In this document: piece by piece, positions 16,427 to 24,677 of the stretch
Position numbering within the stretch: position 1 is the first letter of the stretch
Layout: every line of letters begins with the position of its first letter
Assembly: GCF_018207095.1 (NCBI RefSeq)
Contig: NZ_QOCZ01000051.1
Span: 1 to 64,000 of the forward strand
DNA: 64,000 nt
Direction of reading: 5' to 3'
Source of the DNA: Nocardiopsis sp. MG754419
Lineage (GTDB): Bacteria > Actinomycetota > Actinomycetes > Streptosporangiales > Streptosporangiaceae
Program-made: the position numbers and the translations under genes
Notes under the pieces: generated by a model
What the model saw: only the letters and a program-made list of their open reading frames with translations
Databases searched by the model: none
What the model was told of the DNA's origin: nothing

Positions 16427-17665
16427 ATGACACCCACCACCCGTGAGGAGTGCGCCGCCCTGGACGCGGCCGACCCCCTCGCCGCCCTCCGCGAGGAGTT
16501 CGTCCTCCCCGAGGGGGTGATCTACCTGGACGGGAACTCGCTGGGCGCGCTGCCGCGCTCGACCCCCGGCCGGGTGGCCGACATGATCGAACGCGAGTGG
16601 GGTCAGGACCTCATCCGCAGTTGGAACGACGCCGGTTGGTGGGACCAACCGCGCACTCTGGGCGCGAAGGTCGCCCCGCTGGTGGGTGCCGACCCCGACG
16701 AGGTCATCGTCGGCGACGGCACCTCGGCCAACCTCTTCAAGTGCCTGGTGGCGGCGTTGCGTCTCTCCGGCCGCACGGTGGTGCTGGGTGAGGCGGGCAA
16801 CTTCCCCACGGACCTCTACGTCACCGAGGGCGCCGCCGCCCTGACCGGTGCGGAGCAGCGGCGCGTGGACCCCGACGGTCCCGCCCTGGCGGAGGAACTG
16901 GCCCGGGGTGACATCGGTGTCCTGTTGCTCAGCCACGTGGACTACCGCAGCGGTGTCCTGCGCGACATGGCCGGCATCACCCGCCTGGCCCACGAGCACG
17001 GCGCCCTCGTGATCTGGGACCTGTGCCACAGCGTCGGCGCGGTCCCCATCGACCTGTCCGGCCTGGACGTGGACTTCGCCGTGGGGTGCACCTACAAGTA
17101 CCTCAACGGCGGTCCCGGCGCCCCCGCGTTCCTGTACGCCGCCCGTCGCCACCACGCCGTCGCCGAGCAGCCGCTGAGCGGCTGGCACGGTCACGCCCGC
17201 CCCTTCGACTTCACCCCCGACTACGAGCCCTCCCCGGGGGTCTCCCGTTTCCTCAGCGGGTCGCAGCCACTGGTGGCCGACGCCGCGCTGGAGGCGGGGT
17301 TGGACGTGTGGGCCAAGGCCGACATGGCGCTGGTGCGGGCCAAGAGCCTGGCGATGACCGACCTGTTCGTGTCCCGGGCCGCGTCGGTGGGACTGGCCAC
17401 CATCACACCGGCCGCGCACGAACGTCGCGGCAGCCAGGTGGCCCTGCTGCAACCCGAGGAGGGCGCCGGGTATCCGATCGTGCAGGCCCTGATCGAGCGT
17501 GGGGTGATCGGTGACTTCCGCGCACCCGACGTCATGCGCTTCGGGTTCACCCCGCTGTACCTGCGCTACGTGGACGTCCACGACGCCGCCGCGCACCTGG
17601 TGGAGGTCGTGGAGTCGGGTGAGTGGCGATCCGCGCGCTTCCGCCGAAGGTCACAGGTGACCTGA
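16427..17665 (+). CDS. kynU: Kynureninase
   Basis: PLP enzyme cleaving kynurenine to anthranilate and alanine. The 412-residue protein shows YLDGNSLGALP near the start, GDGTSANLFK, WDLCHSVGAVP, and CTYKYLNGGPGAP with the PLP lysine at about K224. Length is normal. It ends 10 bp before a strong hairpin-plus-T terminator, closing a two-gene kynA-kynU operon. Confidence 0.95.
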   Translation: MTPTTREECAALDAADPLAALREEFVLPEGVIYLDGNSLGALPRSTPGRVADMIEREWGQDLIRSWNDAGWWDQPRTLGAKVAPLVGADPDEVIVGDGTSANLFKCLVAALRLSGRTVVLGEAGNFPTDLYVTEGAAALTGAEQRRVDPDGPALAEELARGDIGVLLLSHVDYRSGVLRDMAGITRLAHEHGALVIWDLCHSVGAVPIDLSGLDVDFAVGCTYKYLNGGPGAPAFLYAARRHHAVAEQPLSGWHGHARPFDFTPDYEPSPGVSRFLSGSQPLVADAALEAGLDVWAKADMALVRAKSLAMTDLFVSRAASVGLATITPAAHERRGSQVALLQPEEGAGYPIVQALIERGVIGDFRAPDVMRFGFTPLYLRYVDVHDAAAHLVEVVESGEWRSARFRRRSQVT

Positions 17666-17675
17666 TCCGACGGCG

Positions 17676-17709
17676 ACTCCCCGGTGGGCAACCCACCGGG
17701 GAGTTCTTT
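17676..17709 (+). terminator. Rho-independent terminator of kynAU
   Basis: A perfect 13-bp stem, ACTCCCCGGTGGG with its complement, closes a 3-nt CAA loop and is followed by TTCTTT. It lies directly after the kynU stop. Confidence 0.9.
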
Positions 17710-18363
17710 GCGTCCAGGGGACCTCCGGCGCCTCGACCTGACCCCCGCCCGTATCGGGCTTGCGCGGCCTTTACCCTGTCGGTTCTCCCCGCACCCCCAC
17801 GGCCTTCTTCGGCTTTCGTGACCTTCCGCCGCGTATAGGGGCTCTGCGGCCGGTTCGGGACCGTTCGGAGGCTCATGCGAGGTTTATGACGAGGGACACG
17901 CGCGTGCCCCGCCAACGTCCTCGAATCGGATCGACATCGCCTGTGAGCAGGGGGTTTTCGTGATTCGTCGGCTTTTGTCGGGGCGCTTCATTTCGTGATC
18001 GACCAAGCGCGGACCGTCATTTTACTCGAGATCCTTCGGTACTTTGCCGAAGCCTGGGTTAGTGTCCTTCGTGACCGGTTCGTTATGGACCTTTAACGAG
18101 CCGGTGCCGAGCCCTTGACCGGCCACAGGCCGGAAGGGAAGAAGAGGCCTTTTCCGTCTCCAGGAACCAGCCGCGCGAATCCACGCGCCAGCTGCATGGC
18201 GGAACCGATCCGGTTCCCCGTTCCCACCCGCACCTCGCCGACGGCGACGCGGGAAGCCCCATGACCTGACGTCACCCACCGGGTGCGGCACCCTGCCCAC
18301 CCGTGTGCTCCGACACCTCATGGGCGGCCTCCTCGGCCCTGTCACCAACCTGGCTGATACTTC
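17710..18363. other. Long intergenic region with two inverted repeats
   Basis: No gene supported. It is less GC-rich than its surroundings from 17940 to 18095. CTTCGG-TACTTTG-CCGAAG forms a small hairpin around 18033-18051. A second, longer inverted repeat follows at 18074-18105. A tiny frame at 18320-18367 (MGGLLGPVTNLADTS) ends in a TGA that overlaps the next ATG; it could be a leader peptide or chance. Confidence 0.45.
18074..18105. promoter_or_regulatory. 12-bp inverted repeat, possible attenuator or terminator
   Basis: ACCGGTTCGTTA and TAACGAGCCGGT pair over 12 positions with one G-T wobble, around the loop TGGACCTT. There is no T run on the plus side. It lies 258 bp before the acidic membrane protein gene. 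Its function is unclear. Confidence 0.45.
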
Positions 18364-19230
18364 ATGAGCAACGACACTCCCATCCAGTACGGCGAAGTCA
18401 CCGCTACCTACTTCTGGGACGACGGTTCCGGCATCAACGGTGACACGGGCATGCCCGCAGGCGGCGAGCCCATGCAGAAGGGGCTCTTCTCCAGCCCGAG
18501 CTGGCCGCTGGGTACCAAGGGCTACATCGAGTTCGAGGGCGAGCAGTACGACTTCTTCATCGGCGACCGCGGCCCGGGTGTGCCCTCCAACGACTGCGAC
18601 GTCCTCCTCGACATCGACGGCAAGACCTTCGCCGACATGATGGGCGAGAGCTGGGACGACGAGACCTACTTCGTCAGTGGCGGCAACGGTCACGCCGAGG
18701 TCGAGTACTTCATCACCGAGTGGGGCGACGGCAACGGCACCGAGGGTGCCCCGCACCCCTTCGACCAGCCCGGCAACAAGTGCGAGAACGCCGTCTCTCC
18801 GATCCCCGAGGAGCACCTTCCCCAGGAGGAAGAGGACGAGGAGGAGCAGGCCCAGGAGGAGGCCGAGGAGGAGGCCGCCCAGAACGCCTCCGACGAGCAG
18901 GAGGAGCAGGAGGAGCAGGAGGAGCAGGACGAGGCTCCCGCGACCTCCGACGACGAGCAGCAGGACACCGGCGTCACCGCCGAGACCGCCGCCAACGACC
19001 TGTCCGGCACCGGCCTCATGAACGCCGAGGGCATGCCGTCGGCCGCGGGCCTGCTGACCCTGGCCATCATCCCCGCGATCCTCATCGCGCTGGCCTTCGC
19101 CTGGTTCCGCCGTCCTTCCGGCGTCCACGCGGGTGCCGCCGACGACAGCGGCAAGGGCCTGATGGGCCAGAGCAACGGTCGCCACGTGATCGCTTCGTTC
19201 CTCGACCGCCTGCGCGGCAACGACAAGTAA
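18364..19230 (+). CDS. Acidic tail-anchored protein with RlpA/3D-like barrel domain
   Basis: The 288-residue protein has three parts. Residues 1-100 (TATYFWDDGSGINGDTGMP, then FIGDRGPGVPSNDCDVLLD) resemble double-psi beta-barrel or 3D domains of secreted cell-wall proteins. A Glu/Gln/Asp-rich linker of about 60 residues contains tandem EEQ units. One C-terminal membrane helix (LLTLAIIPAILIALAFAWF) is followed by RRP. No signal peptide is visible, and an in-frame TGA three codons before the ATG rules out a simple extension. Either export uses another route, or the true N-terminus was lost. Function not known. Confidence 0.7.
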   Translation: MSNDTPIQYGEVTATYFWDDGSGINGDTGMPAGGEPMQKGLFSSPSWPLGTKGYIEFEGEQYDFFIGDRGPGVPSNDCDVLLDIDGKTFADMMGESWDDETYFVSGGNGHAEVEYFITEWGDGNGTEGAPHPFDQPGNKCENAVSPIPEEHLPQEEEDEEEQAQEEAEEEAAQNASDEQEEQEEQEEQDEAPATSDDEQQDTGVTAETAANDLSGTGLMNAEGMPSAAGLLTLAIIPAILIALAFAWFRRPSGVHAGAADDSGKGLMGQSNGRHVIASFLDRLRGNDK

Positions 19231-19883
19231 CGAGAACCACCCCCGGACCCGCTCGGGTCGGCCACGACCCGGGGAGTCCGCACAGCCAGGAGTTCCCCCT
19301 GGCCGGGGGAACGAGGGCTCCCCGGATCGGTTCGCCGGAGAGTGGAATGCACAGGGCCGCGGTCATCGACCGCGGCCCTGCGTCGTGTCCGCGTCCGGTG
19401 ACGACGCGCGCCTTCGCGCGCGCTGACCGACCCGGGCGCACCACGTCCGGGCGCGGGTCCGGTCGCGCCCACACGGCGCCGCGTGCGGCGGTCACGTCGG
19501 CCCCGCGCGCACGGGCCGGTGGTCCCACCAGGGGAGAGGTCACCCGTGTCGGTCCGTGGGCGGTCGGCGGCGGGCCGTCGATCATCGTCGACCGGGACGG
19601 CCCGCCCGCCCCGCGGGCACCGCGGCGTGAGGGCCGCGTGCCCGTTCCCGTGCCGTGGCCCACCGGGAGGACCCCGAACCCGCGCTGTGATCGGCGGCGC
19701 CGTTGCCGCCCGCGGAGTCCTGGGTCTCCCGTGCGCCCGGCACGGTGGTCTGTGCGTGGTCGCCGCACGTCTCGGCGGCCACGGCGTCGTGCGGCGCCCG
19801 GTGCACGGCGGTGCCCGAGGCCGGTCCGCAGGTGGGGGAGGTGCGCGCCCTCAGGCCCCCGGAACCCCCTGGACGAGGTCGCC
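19231..19883. other. Intergenic region between convergent genes
   Basis: No coding region supported in about 650 bp despite long GC-driven open frames. A perfect GC hairpin lies at 19353-19379. The rest is extremely GC-rich and featureless to my reading. Confidence 0.45.
19353..19379. terminator. GC hairpin, probable bidirectional terminator
   Basis: AGGGCCGCGGTC pairs perfectly with its complement around an ATC loop (12-bp stem). There is no T tail. It sits between convergent genes, 120 bp after the acidic protein gene. Confidence 0.6.
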
Positions 19884-20954
19884 TCACCGTCGCGCCGGCA
19901 TGGGCCGGACCTCGGCGTGGGCGTCGGGGGAGGGGGACGAGGACGAGGGCTCGTGTCCGTCCTCGCCCGCGAGCCGGTCGTCGACCGCGACGGTCACCCG
20001 CGCGGCGTCGCGCTCGTAGGCCTCCAGGACACCGTCGTCGACGATCCGCTCGCCGCGCAGGAGCGCCTCCGAGCGGAGCAGTGGGTCGCGTTCGGCCCGG
20101 TAGGCGGCCTCGCCGTCGTCCCGGTGTCGCTGGAAGAGGTCGGCGTCGGTGTGCCGGTCCACCCGGTGGGTGAGCGCCTCCACGATCGCCGGGCCCTCCC
20201 CGGCGCGTGCCTCGGCCAGGGCGCGGGCGACCACGGCGTACACGGCGGCGGCGTCGTTGCCGTCCACGCGATACCCGCGCACGTCACTCCCCACCGTTGC
20301 GCGCGTCGAGGTGGGCGCCGGGCCGGCGTCGTGCGGGGGAACCCCGGCCGTCCGTTGGTCGGTCTGCACCAGGAACACCACGGGGGTGTTCCACACGGCC
20401 GCGAAGTCGTAGGCCTCGTGGACGTCGCCCTCACCGGTGGTGCCGTCGCCCATGAGGACCAGTGCGGCCACGTCGCGCCCCTTGGTGCGTGCGGCGTAGG
20501 TGAGGCCGACCGCGTGGGAGGCGTTGGCGGCCAACGGGGTGCTCGGGGGAGCACACCGGTGGCGGTGCGGGTCGTACCCGCAGCGCCGGTCGCCGCGGAA
20601 GAGGGCGAGGGTCTCCAGCGGGTCCACGCCGTGCGTGATCATGGCGACGCCGTCGCGGTAGCCGGGGAACAGCCAGTCCTGTGCCCGGAGGGCCAGAACC
20701 CCGCCGACCTGGGCGGCCTCCCGACCCGTCGAGGACGGGTGGACCGCGAGTCGCCCCGCCCGGGCCAGGTCCCCGGTCTGCTGGTTGAAGCGACGTCCGA
20801 TGACCATCGCCCGGTGGAGTTCGGCGAGCACGGCGGGGTCGGGGACGGCGAACGAGGGGTGCGCGCGTCGGCGGCCGTGCCGGTCCACGAGGCGCACCGT
20901 TTCCCGGGAGAGCGGAGGAGGAACCGGTCGAGTTCGCTCATCGGTGTGCTTCAT
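19884..20954 (-). CDS. Orphan thiamine-dependent dehydrogenase E1 alpha subunit
   Basis: Alpha subunit family of pyruvate and branched-chain 2-oxoacid dehydrogenases. Family features are RRFNQQTGDLARAGRLAVHPS, GREAAQVGG, WLFPGYRDGVAM, and the thiamine motif GDGTTGEGDVHEAYDFAAVWN. The second half of that motif, normally NN(Q), reads TDQ. The Mg-coordinating Asn pair is therefore changed, and activity is uncertain. No E1-beta, E2 or E3 gene follows; the 650 bp downstream are empty. The divergent Lrp gene mirrors the known bkdR-bkd arrangement of Streptomyces, which hints at branched-chain amino acid metabolism. 356 residues, normal length, with an acidic tail. Confidence 0.85.
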   Translation of the reverse strand: MKHTDERTRPVPPPLSRETVRLVDRHGRRRAHPSFAVPDPAVLAELHRAMVIGRRFNQQTGDLARAGRLAVHPSSTGREAAQVGGVLALRAQDWLFPGYRDGVAMITHGVDPLETLALFRGDRRCGYDPHRHRCAPPSTPLAANASHAVGLTYAARTKGRDVAALVLMGDGTTGEGDVHEAYDFAAVWNTPVVFLVQTDQRTAGVPPHDAGPAPTSTRATVGSDVRGYRVDGNDAAAVYAVVARALAEARAGEGPAIVEALTHRVDRHTDADLFQRHRDDGEAAYRAERDPLLRSEALLRGERIVDDGVLEAYERDAARVTVAVDDRLAGEDGHEPSSSSPSPDAHAEVRPMPARR

Positions 20955-21087
20955 GTCTTGAATATGAGTCGAATCACCCCATATTGTCGATCCCTCCAGG
21001 CCGATGCTGGACGAAATGCTCGCTCAGCCCGTGGTGGTTGCAGATGTTCTCACATGTCCATCATGCGGACGGTATGAGGTAAGACAC

Positions 21088-21528
21088 ATGGCCGTGCAGC
21101 TGGACGACACCGACCGCCGGATCATCGCCCTCCTGCGCGACGACGGGCGCATGTCGATCCGCGCCGTCGCCGAACGTGCGCACATCTCCCGGGCCAACGC
21201 CTACTCACGACTCGAACGCCTCCGCGACGAGGGCGTGATCAGGGGCTTCACCGCGGTCATCGACCCCGAGAAGTACGGCACCGCTCTGTCCGCGTACGTG
21301 TCGGTGCGCATCGAACAACACTCCTGGGAGAGGTTCCGCGGGTACCTGCGCGACATCCCCGAGGTCGACCACGCCGCCCTGGTCTCGGGCGACGTCGACC
21401 TGCTCCTCTTGGTGCGGGTCACCGACGCCGCCGCGCTGCGCACCTTCGTCCTCGAACGCCTCCAGCGCCTGCCCGAGGTCAAGAGCACCCAGACCATGTT
21501 CATCCTGGACGAACCCCACCTCCAGTGA
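21088..21528 (+). CDS. Lrp/AsnC-family regulator, BkdR-like by position
   Basis: A 146-residue Lrp protein: HTH in LDDTDRRIIALLRDDGRMSIRAVAERAHISRANAY, then the AsnC domain with VSGDVDLLLLVRV. ATG 21088 has GAGG upstream at good spacing; the open frame from 21004 crosses the divergent promoter. It is divergent from the E1-alpha gene by 133 bp, which makes that gene its probable target. The PhzF gene follows closely on the same strand. Confidence 0.9.
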   Translation: MAVQLDDTDRRIIALLRDDGRMSIRAVAERAHISRANAYSRLERLRDEGVIRGFTAVIDPEKYGTALSAYVSVRIEQHSWERFRGYLRDIPEVDHAALVSGDVDLLLLVRVTDAAALRTFVLERLQRLPEVKSTQTMFILDEPHLQ

Positions 21529-21551
21529 CCTCCGGGTCCTACGCTGAGCGC

Positions 21552-22328
21552 ATGGAATACCGAGTCGTCGACGCCTTCACCGACCGGCCCTTCGCGGGCA
21601 ACCCCGCCGCCGTCCTCATCCTGGACGGCCCCTATGACGAGGGGTGGGCGCGGCGGGTGGCGGCCGAGTTCAACCTCTCCGAGACCGCCTTCACCCGTCC
21701 GCTCCCGGACGGTACGCGTGAGCTGCGCTGGTTCACCCCCGAGGTGGAGGTCGACCTGTGCGGGCACGCCACCCTGGCCACCGCGCACGTGCTCGCCGAA
21801 CTCGGCGTCGAGGGCCCGTACCGTTTCAGCAGTCGCAGCGGGCCGCTCAGTGTGACCGCCGAGGGCGGTCGGCTGTGGTTGGACTTCCCCTCCCGTCCGG
21901 CCGAGGCGATCGAGGCCCCGGACGGTCTGGCCCAGGCGCTGGGCGTGGCACCCCTGTGGGTGGGTCGGGGCGGGACCGACGACCTGCTCGTCGAGGTGGC
22001 GGACGAGGCCGCGGTCCGTGCTCTGGCCCCGGACCTGCAGGTCCTGCGGGCCCTTCCCGCCCGCGGGGTCATCGTCACCGCGCCCGGTGACGAGTACGAC
22101 GTCGTCTCCCGGTTCTTCGCCCCCGGCGCCGGTGTCCCCGAGGATCCGGTGACCGGCAGCGCCCACACCGTGCTGGCCCCCTTCTGGGCCGAGCGTCTGG
22201 GCCGCGACGAACTCACCGCCCACCAGGCCTCCGCGCGCGGTGGCGACCTGTTGCTGCGCCTGCGCGGAGACCGGGTCGACATCGGTGGTCACGCTGTCTC
22301 CGTCGCCACCGGCGACCTCAAGGTCTGA
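21552..22328 (+). CDS. PhzF-family isomerase
   Basis: Diaminopimelate-epimerase-fold protein of the PhzF family, 258 residues. It shows the family N-terminus MEYRVVDAFTDRPFAGNPAAV, the catalytic Glu in FNLSETAF, RWFTPEVEVDLCGHATLA, and GVPEDPVTGSAH. The ATG at 21552 matches the family start; a GTG at 21525 overlapping the lrp stop is possible. No phenazine genes are near, so this is one of the many PhzF paralogues of unknown substrate. Confidence 0.9.
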   Translation: MEYRVVDAFTDRPFAGNPAAVLILDGPYDEGWARRVAAEFNLSETAFTRPLPDGTRELRWFTPEVEVDLCGHATLATAHVLAELGVEGPYRFSSRSGPLSVTAEGGRLWLDFPSRPAEAIEAPDGLAQALGVAPLWVGRGGTDDLLVEVADEAAVRALAPDLQVLRALPARGVIVTAPGDEYDVVSRFFAPGAGVPEDPVTGSAHTVLAPFWAERLGRDELTAHQASARGGDLLLRLRGDRVDIGGHAVSVATGDLKV

Positions 22329-22339
22329 AAGGCGTCCCC

Positions 22340-22762
22340 GTGGAACAGTGGAACACCCGTGAAGAGGTCGTCGCAGGGCTCACCCGGTTGGAGGAGGGGC
22401 ACCCCGGCTGGGAACGGCCCGCCGCCTACGCCGTGGGGGTGCACCGTGACGGCGTGACCACCTTCACCCTCACCAACGTCGGTGAACGTCTCCTGCCGGC
22501 CGTCGCGCTGGGTCTCGTCTGCGGCCACACCTTCGGCACCGCGACCTACGAGCTCACCCCCGACCGGTTGGACGCCGCCATCGCCCACCTGGCCCCGGCC
22601 GTGGCCTGCACCGAGATGCCCCACCCCAACCACCACCACTGGGTCGCGCTCGCCGAGGACGTCGCCCGAAACGGTGGGCGGCCCGTCGCGGTGTTCGTCG
22701 CCGCGCTGGACGATCCCCCCGTGGACGACCACGACCGGGCGTTCCGGGCGGCCATCGCCTGA
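22340..22762 (+). CDS. Conserved-looking protein of unknown function
   Basis: The 140-residue soluble protein starts MEQWNTREEVVAGLTRLEEG and is rich in His around residue 95 (MPHPNHHHWVALAEDVARNGG). No family recognised. It lies 11 bp after the PhzF gene on the same strand and is followed by a terminator, so the two probably form one transcript. Codon bias fits a real gene. Confidence 0.65.
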   Translation: MEQWNTREEVVAGLTRLEEGHPGWERPAAYAVGVHRDGVTTFTLTNVGERLLPAVALGLVCGHTFGTATYELTPDRLDAAIAHLAPAVACTEMPHPNHHHWVALAEDVARNGGRPVAVFVAALDDPPVDDHDRAFRAAIA

Positions 22763-23284
22763 CCCGTCGCCGGCGGATCGGAGCCCAGAGCCCACGGAAT
22801 CCCGGTTTTCCCCACGTGAGGCCCCCGCTTGGATGACAATGGTGGCGATGGACCCCCTCATCTCCTCCTGAGGGGGTTCCTGCGACGGCCGGGCTCGGGC
22901 GCCCCATCCCGAACGACGGCCGCGCGTGGCCGAAGCCCGGGTCCCCATCGGGCTTCGTCCACCATGGCGCTCCGGCACCCGGGGCGCCGGGCCGTGACGG
23001 TGGACCCGGGACGTTCACCGATCGGCCCTGCGAGGGACCGCGATCCGGACGCGGACCTCGACGGGGTCGGGTGTCCGCGTCCAGTGACACGGGCATCCGA
23101 CCCCCCGTTCCACCTCGCGCGCGGCCTGCGCCGTCTCCGATACCGGAGCCCGACGCACTCGTCGGCTCCGCTGAGAGCCGGAGACCGACTCATCGAGGTA
23201 CCAACGCGTGCGCCCCGGGGCGAGGGTCCCCGGACCGGGGTGGGAGGACGTCGTGCACCGCCCGCAAGGCGGGCGCGGGTCGGG
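22763..23284. other. Intergenic region with terminator
   Basis: Apart from the terminator at 22852-22877 nothing is recognised. Open frames here are products of high GC. It separates convergent genes. Confidence 0.45.
22852..22877 (+). terminator. Terminator hairpin after PhzF/unknown gene pair
   Basis: ACCCCCTCA and TGAGGGGGT form a perfect 9-bp stem around TCTCCTCC, followed by TCC. Confidence 0.7.
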
Positions 23285-24526
23285 TCAGGCGGCTTCGACC
23301 AGGGCGTGGATCCGGTCGGCGGCCTCCCGGGCGCCGTCGGTACCGGCCAGGTGCTCGCGCAGGTCACGGGCGCGCGTGCGCAGGGCGGGGTCGTGCAGGA
23401 GCGTTTCGAGGGCGCGGCGCAGGGGCTCACCTTCGGCCCGGCGGGGGCTGAGACCGACCGCGTTGCCGAAGCGCACGCACTCCTCGACGTTCCACCGCTG
23501 TTCGAACTGCAGGCCGATGCCCACGAACGGTTTCCCGGAGGCCGCCGCCGTCTGCACGGTGCCCTCGCCCCCGTGGATCACGGAGGCGTCGATGAGATCG
23601 TCGAGCCGAGGGGCGGGCAGCAGGTCGAACACGTGCACGTGTGCGCCCAGGCCCGCGAGGTCCTCGGGGCGCAGGTAACGGGAGACCGGTGCCAGCACGG
23701 TGACGGGCAGGCGTGACAACTCGTGGAGGATCCGCAGCACGATGTCCCGGTGCGCGGAGCTGCCCATGGCGAAGTACACCACCGGTCGCCGCCGTTCGCG
23801 GGCCTCGGCGACCAGACGGGGTATCTCGGGCGGGAGCGGGTGGTCCAGGTGCGCGTAGACGGGTCCGATCCAGCGGTAGTGCGGGGGCAGCAGGTACGGG
23901 CGCAGCCGGATGGAGGCGATGAGGTTGAGGTCCCCGTCCAGTGCGTCGATGGTGCGCCGGGGCGGGCGCACACCGTTCTCCTCGGCCACCCGGGCCAGGG
24001 CACGGGGTGTGAGGGTGGTGCGCCGGGCGGCCTCGCGCAGGAGGTGGGCGGCGGCGGTGTTGACGGTGCGGGCGAGACGGCCCCGACCCTGGAGCACGGG
24101 CAACGCGGGCGTCTGGCGCAGGTGCGGCCAGGAGTAGGCGAAGGGTTTGACGTAGACCAGGGGCACACCGTCGGCGCGCGCGGACACGAACTGGCTGAGG
24201 GTGCTGCCGATGACGGTCGCGGCCGGGCGCAGGAGGGAGTTGAGGTCCCGCTCGCTTCGCACGCGTGCGCGCAACAGGTCGGTGGTGAACGGGTGGGTCG
24301 GGCTCGCGCCCTGGTCGAAGCGGATCGCCCGGTCGGCCTGGTCCTCGGTGAGCCGCGGTGCCAGGGGGTGGTAGCCGAACCCGGCCTCCTCGACGAGCCC
24401 GGCGTACCGTGCCGAGTATCCGGCGAACACGCACTCGTGCCGGTCCCGCAACCTTCGGGCCACCTCGATCGCCCGGGTGGTCTCGGCCAGGTTGAAGGTC
24501 TCCGGGGCGAACAGGACCGTGCTCAC
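23285..24526 (-). CDS. UGT/MGT-type glycosyltransferase (GT1-like)
   Basis: A GT-B glycosyltransferase of 413 residues. It has the N-terminal strand STVLFAPETFNLAETTRAIEVARRL, a C-terminal nucleotide-sugar region with YFAMGSSAHRDIV, and IHGGEGTVQTAAASGKPFVGIGLQFEQ, the GT1 donor signature. GTG 24526 has GAGGAG upstream; the longer frame to 24802 overlaps the next gene. It probably glycosylates a small hydrophobic acceptor. No natural-product cluster is adjacent, so the substrate is unknown. Confidence 0.85.
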   Translation of the reverse strand: MSTVLFAPETFNLAETTRAIEVARRLRDRHECVFAGYSARYAGLVEEAGFGYHPLAPRLTEDQADRAIRFDQGASPTHPFTTDLLRARVRSERDLNSLLRPAATVIGSTLSQFVSARADGVPLVYVKPFAYSWPHLRQTPALPVLQGRGRLARTVNTAAAHLLREAARRTTLTPRALARVAEENGVRPPRRTIDALDGDLNLIASIRLRPYLLPPHYRWIGPVYAHLDHPLPPEIPRLVAEARERRRPVVYFAMGSSAHRDIVLRILHELSRLPVTVLAPVSRYLRPEDLAGLGAHVHVFDLLPAPRLDDLIDASVIHGGEGTVQTAAASGKPFVGIGLQFEQRWNVEECVRFGNAVGLSPRRAEGEPLRRALETLLHDPALRTRARDLREHLAGTDGAREAADRIHALVEAA

Positions 24527-24677
24527 TGGGCTACTCCTCGTCTGGACGGGCTTCCTGGCAACGTAGTGGTGGGTCCGGGTGGGCGGCAACGCGCGGATGT
24601 CCACAGGCCCGGAGCGGGATTCGTGGGGACGTCCTACCCTGGCGGGGCAGTGCAATCGATCGAATGCGGGGGAAACG

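Noticed and set aside
18022-19185. Minus-strand Leu/Val-rich frame opposite the acidic protein
   Set aside because: Antisense of the Glu-rich linker gives artificial leucine runs; no start signals.
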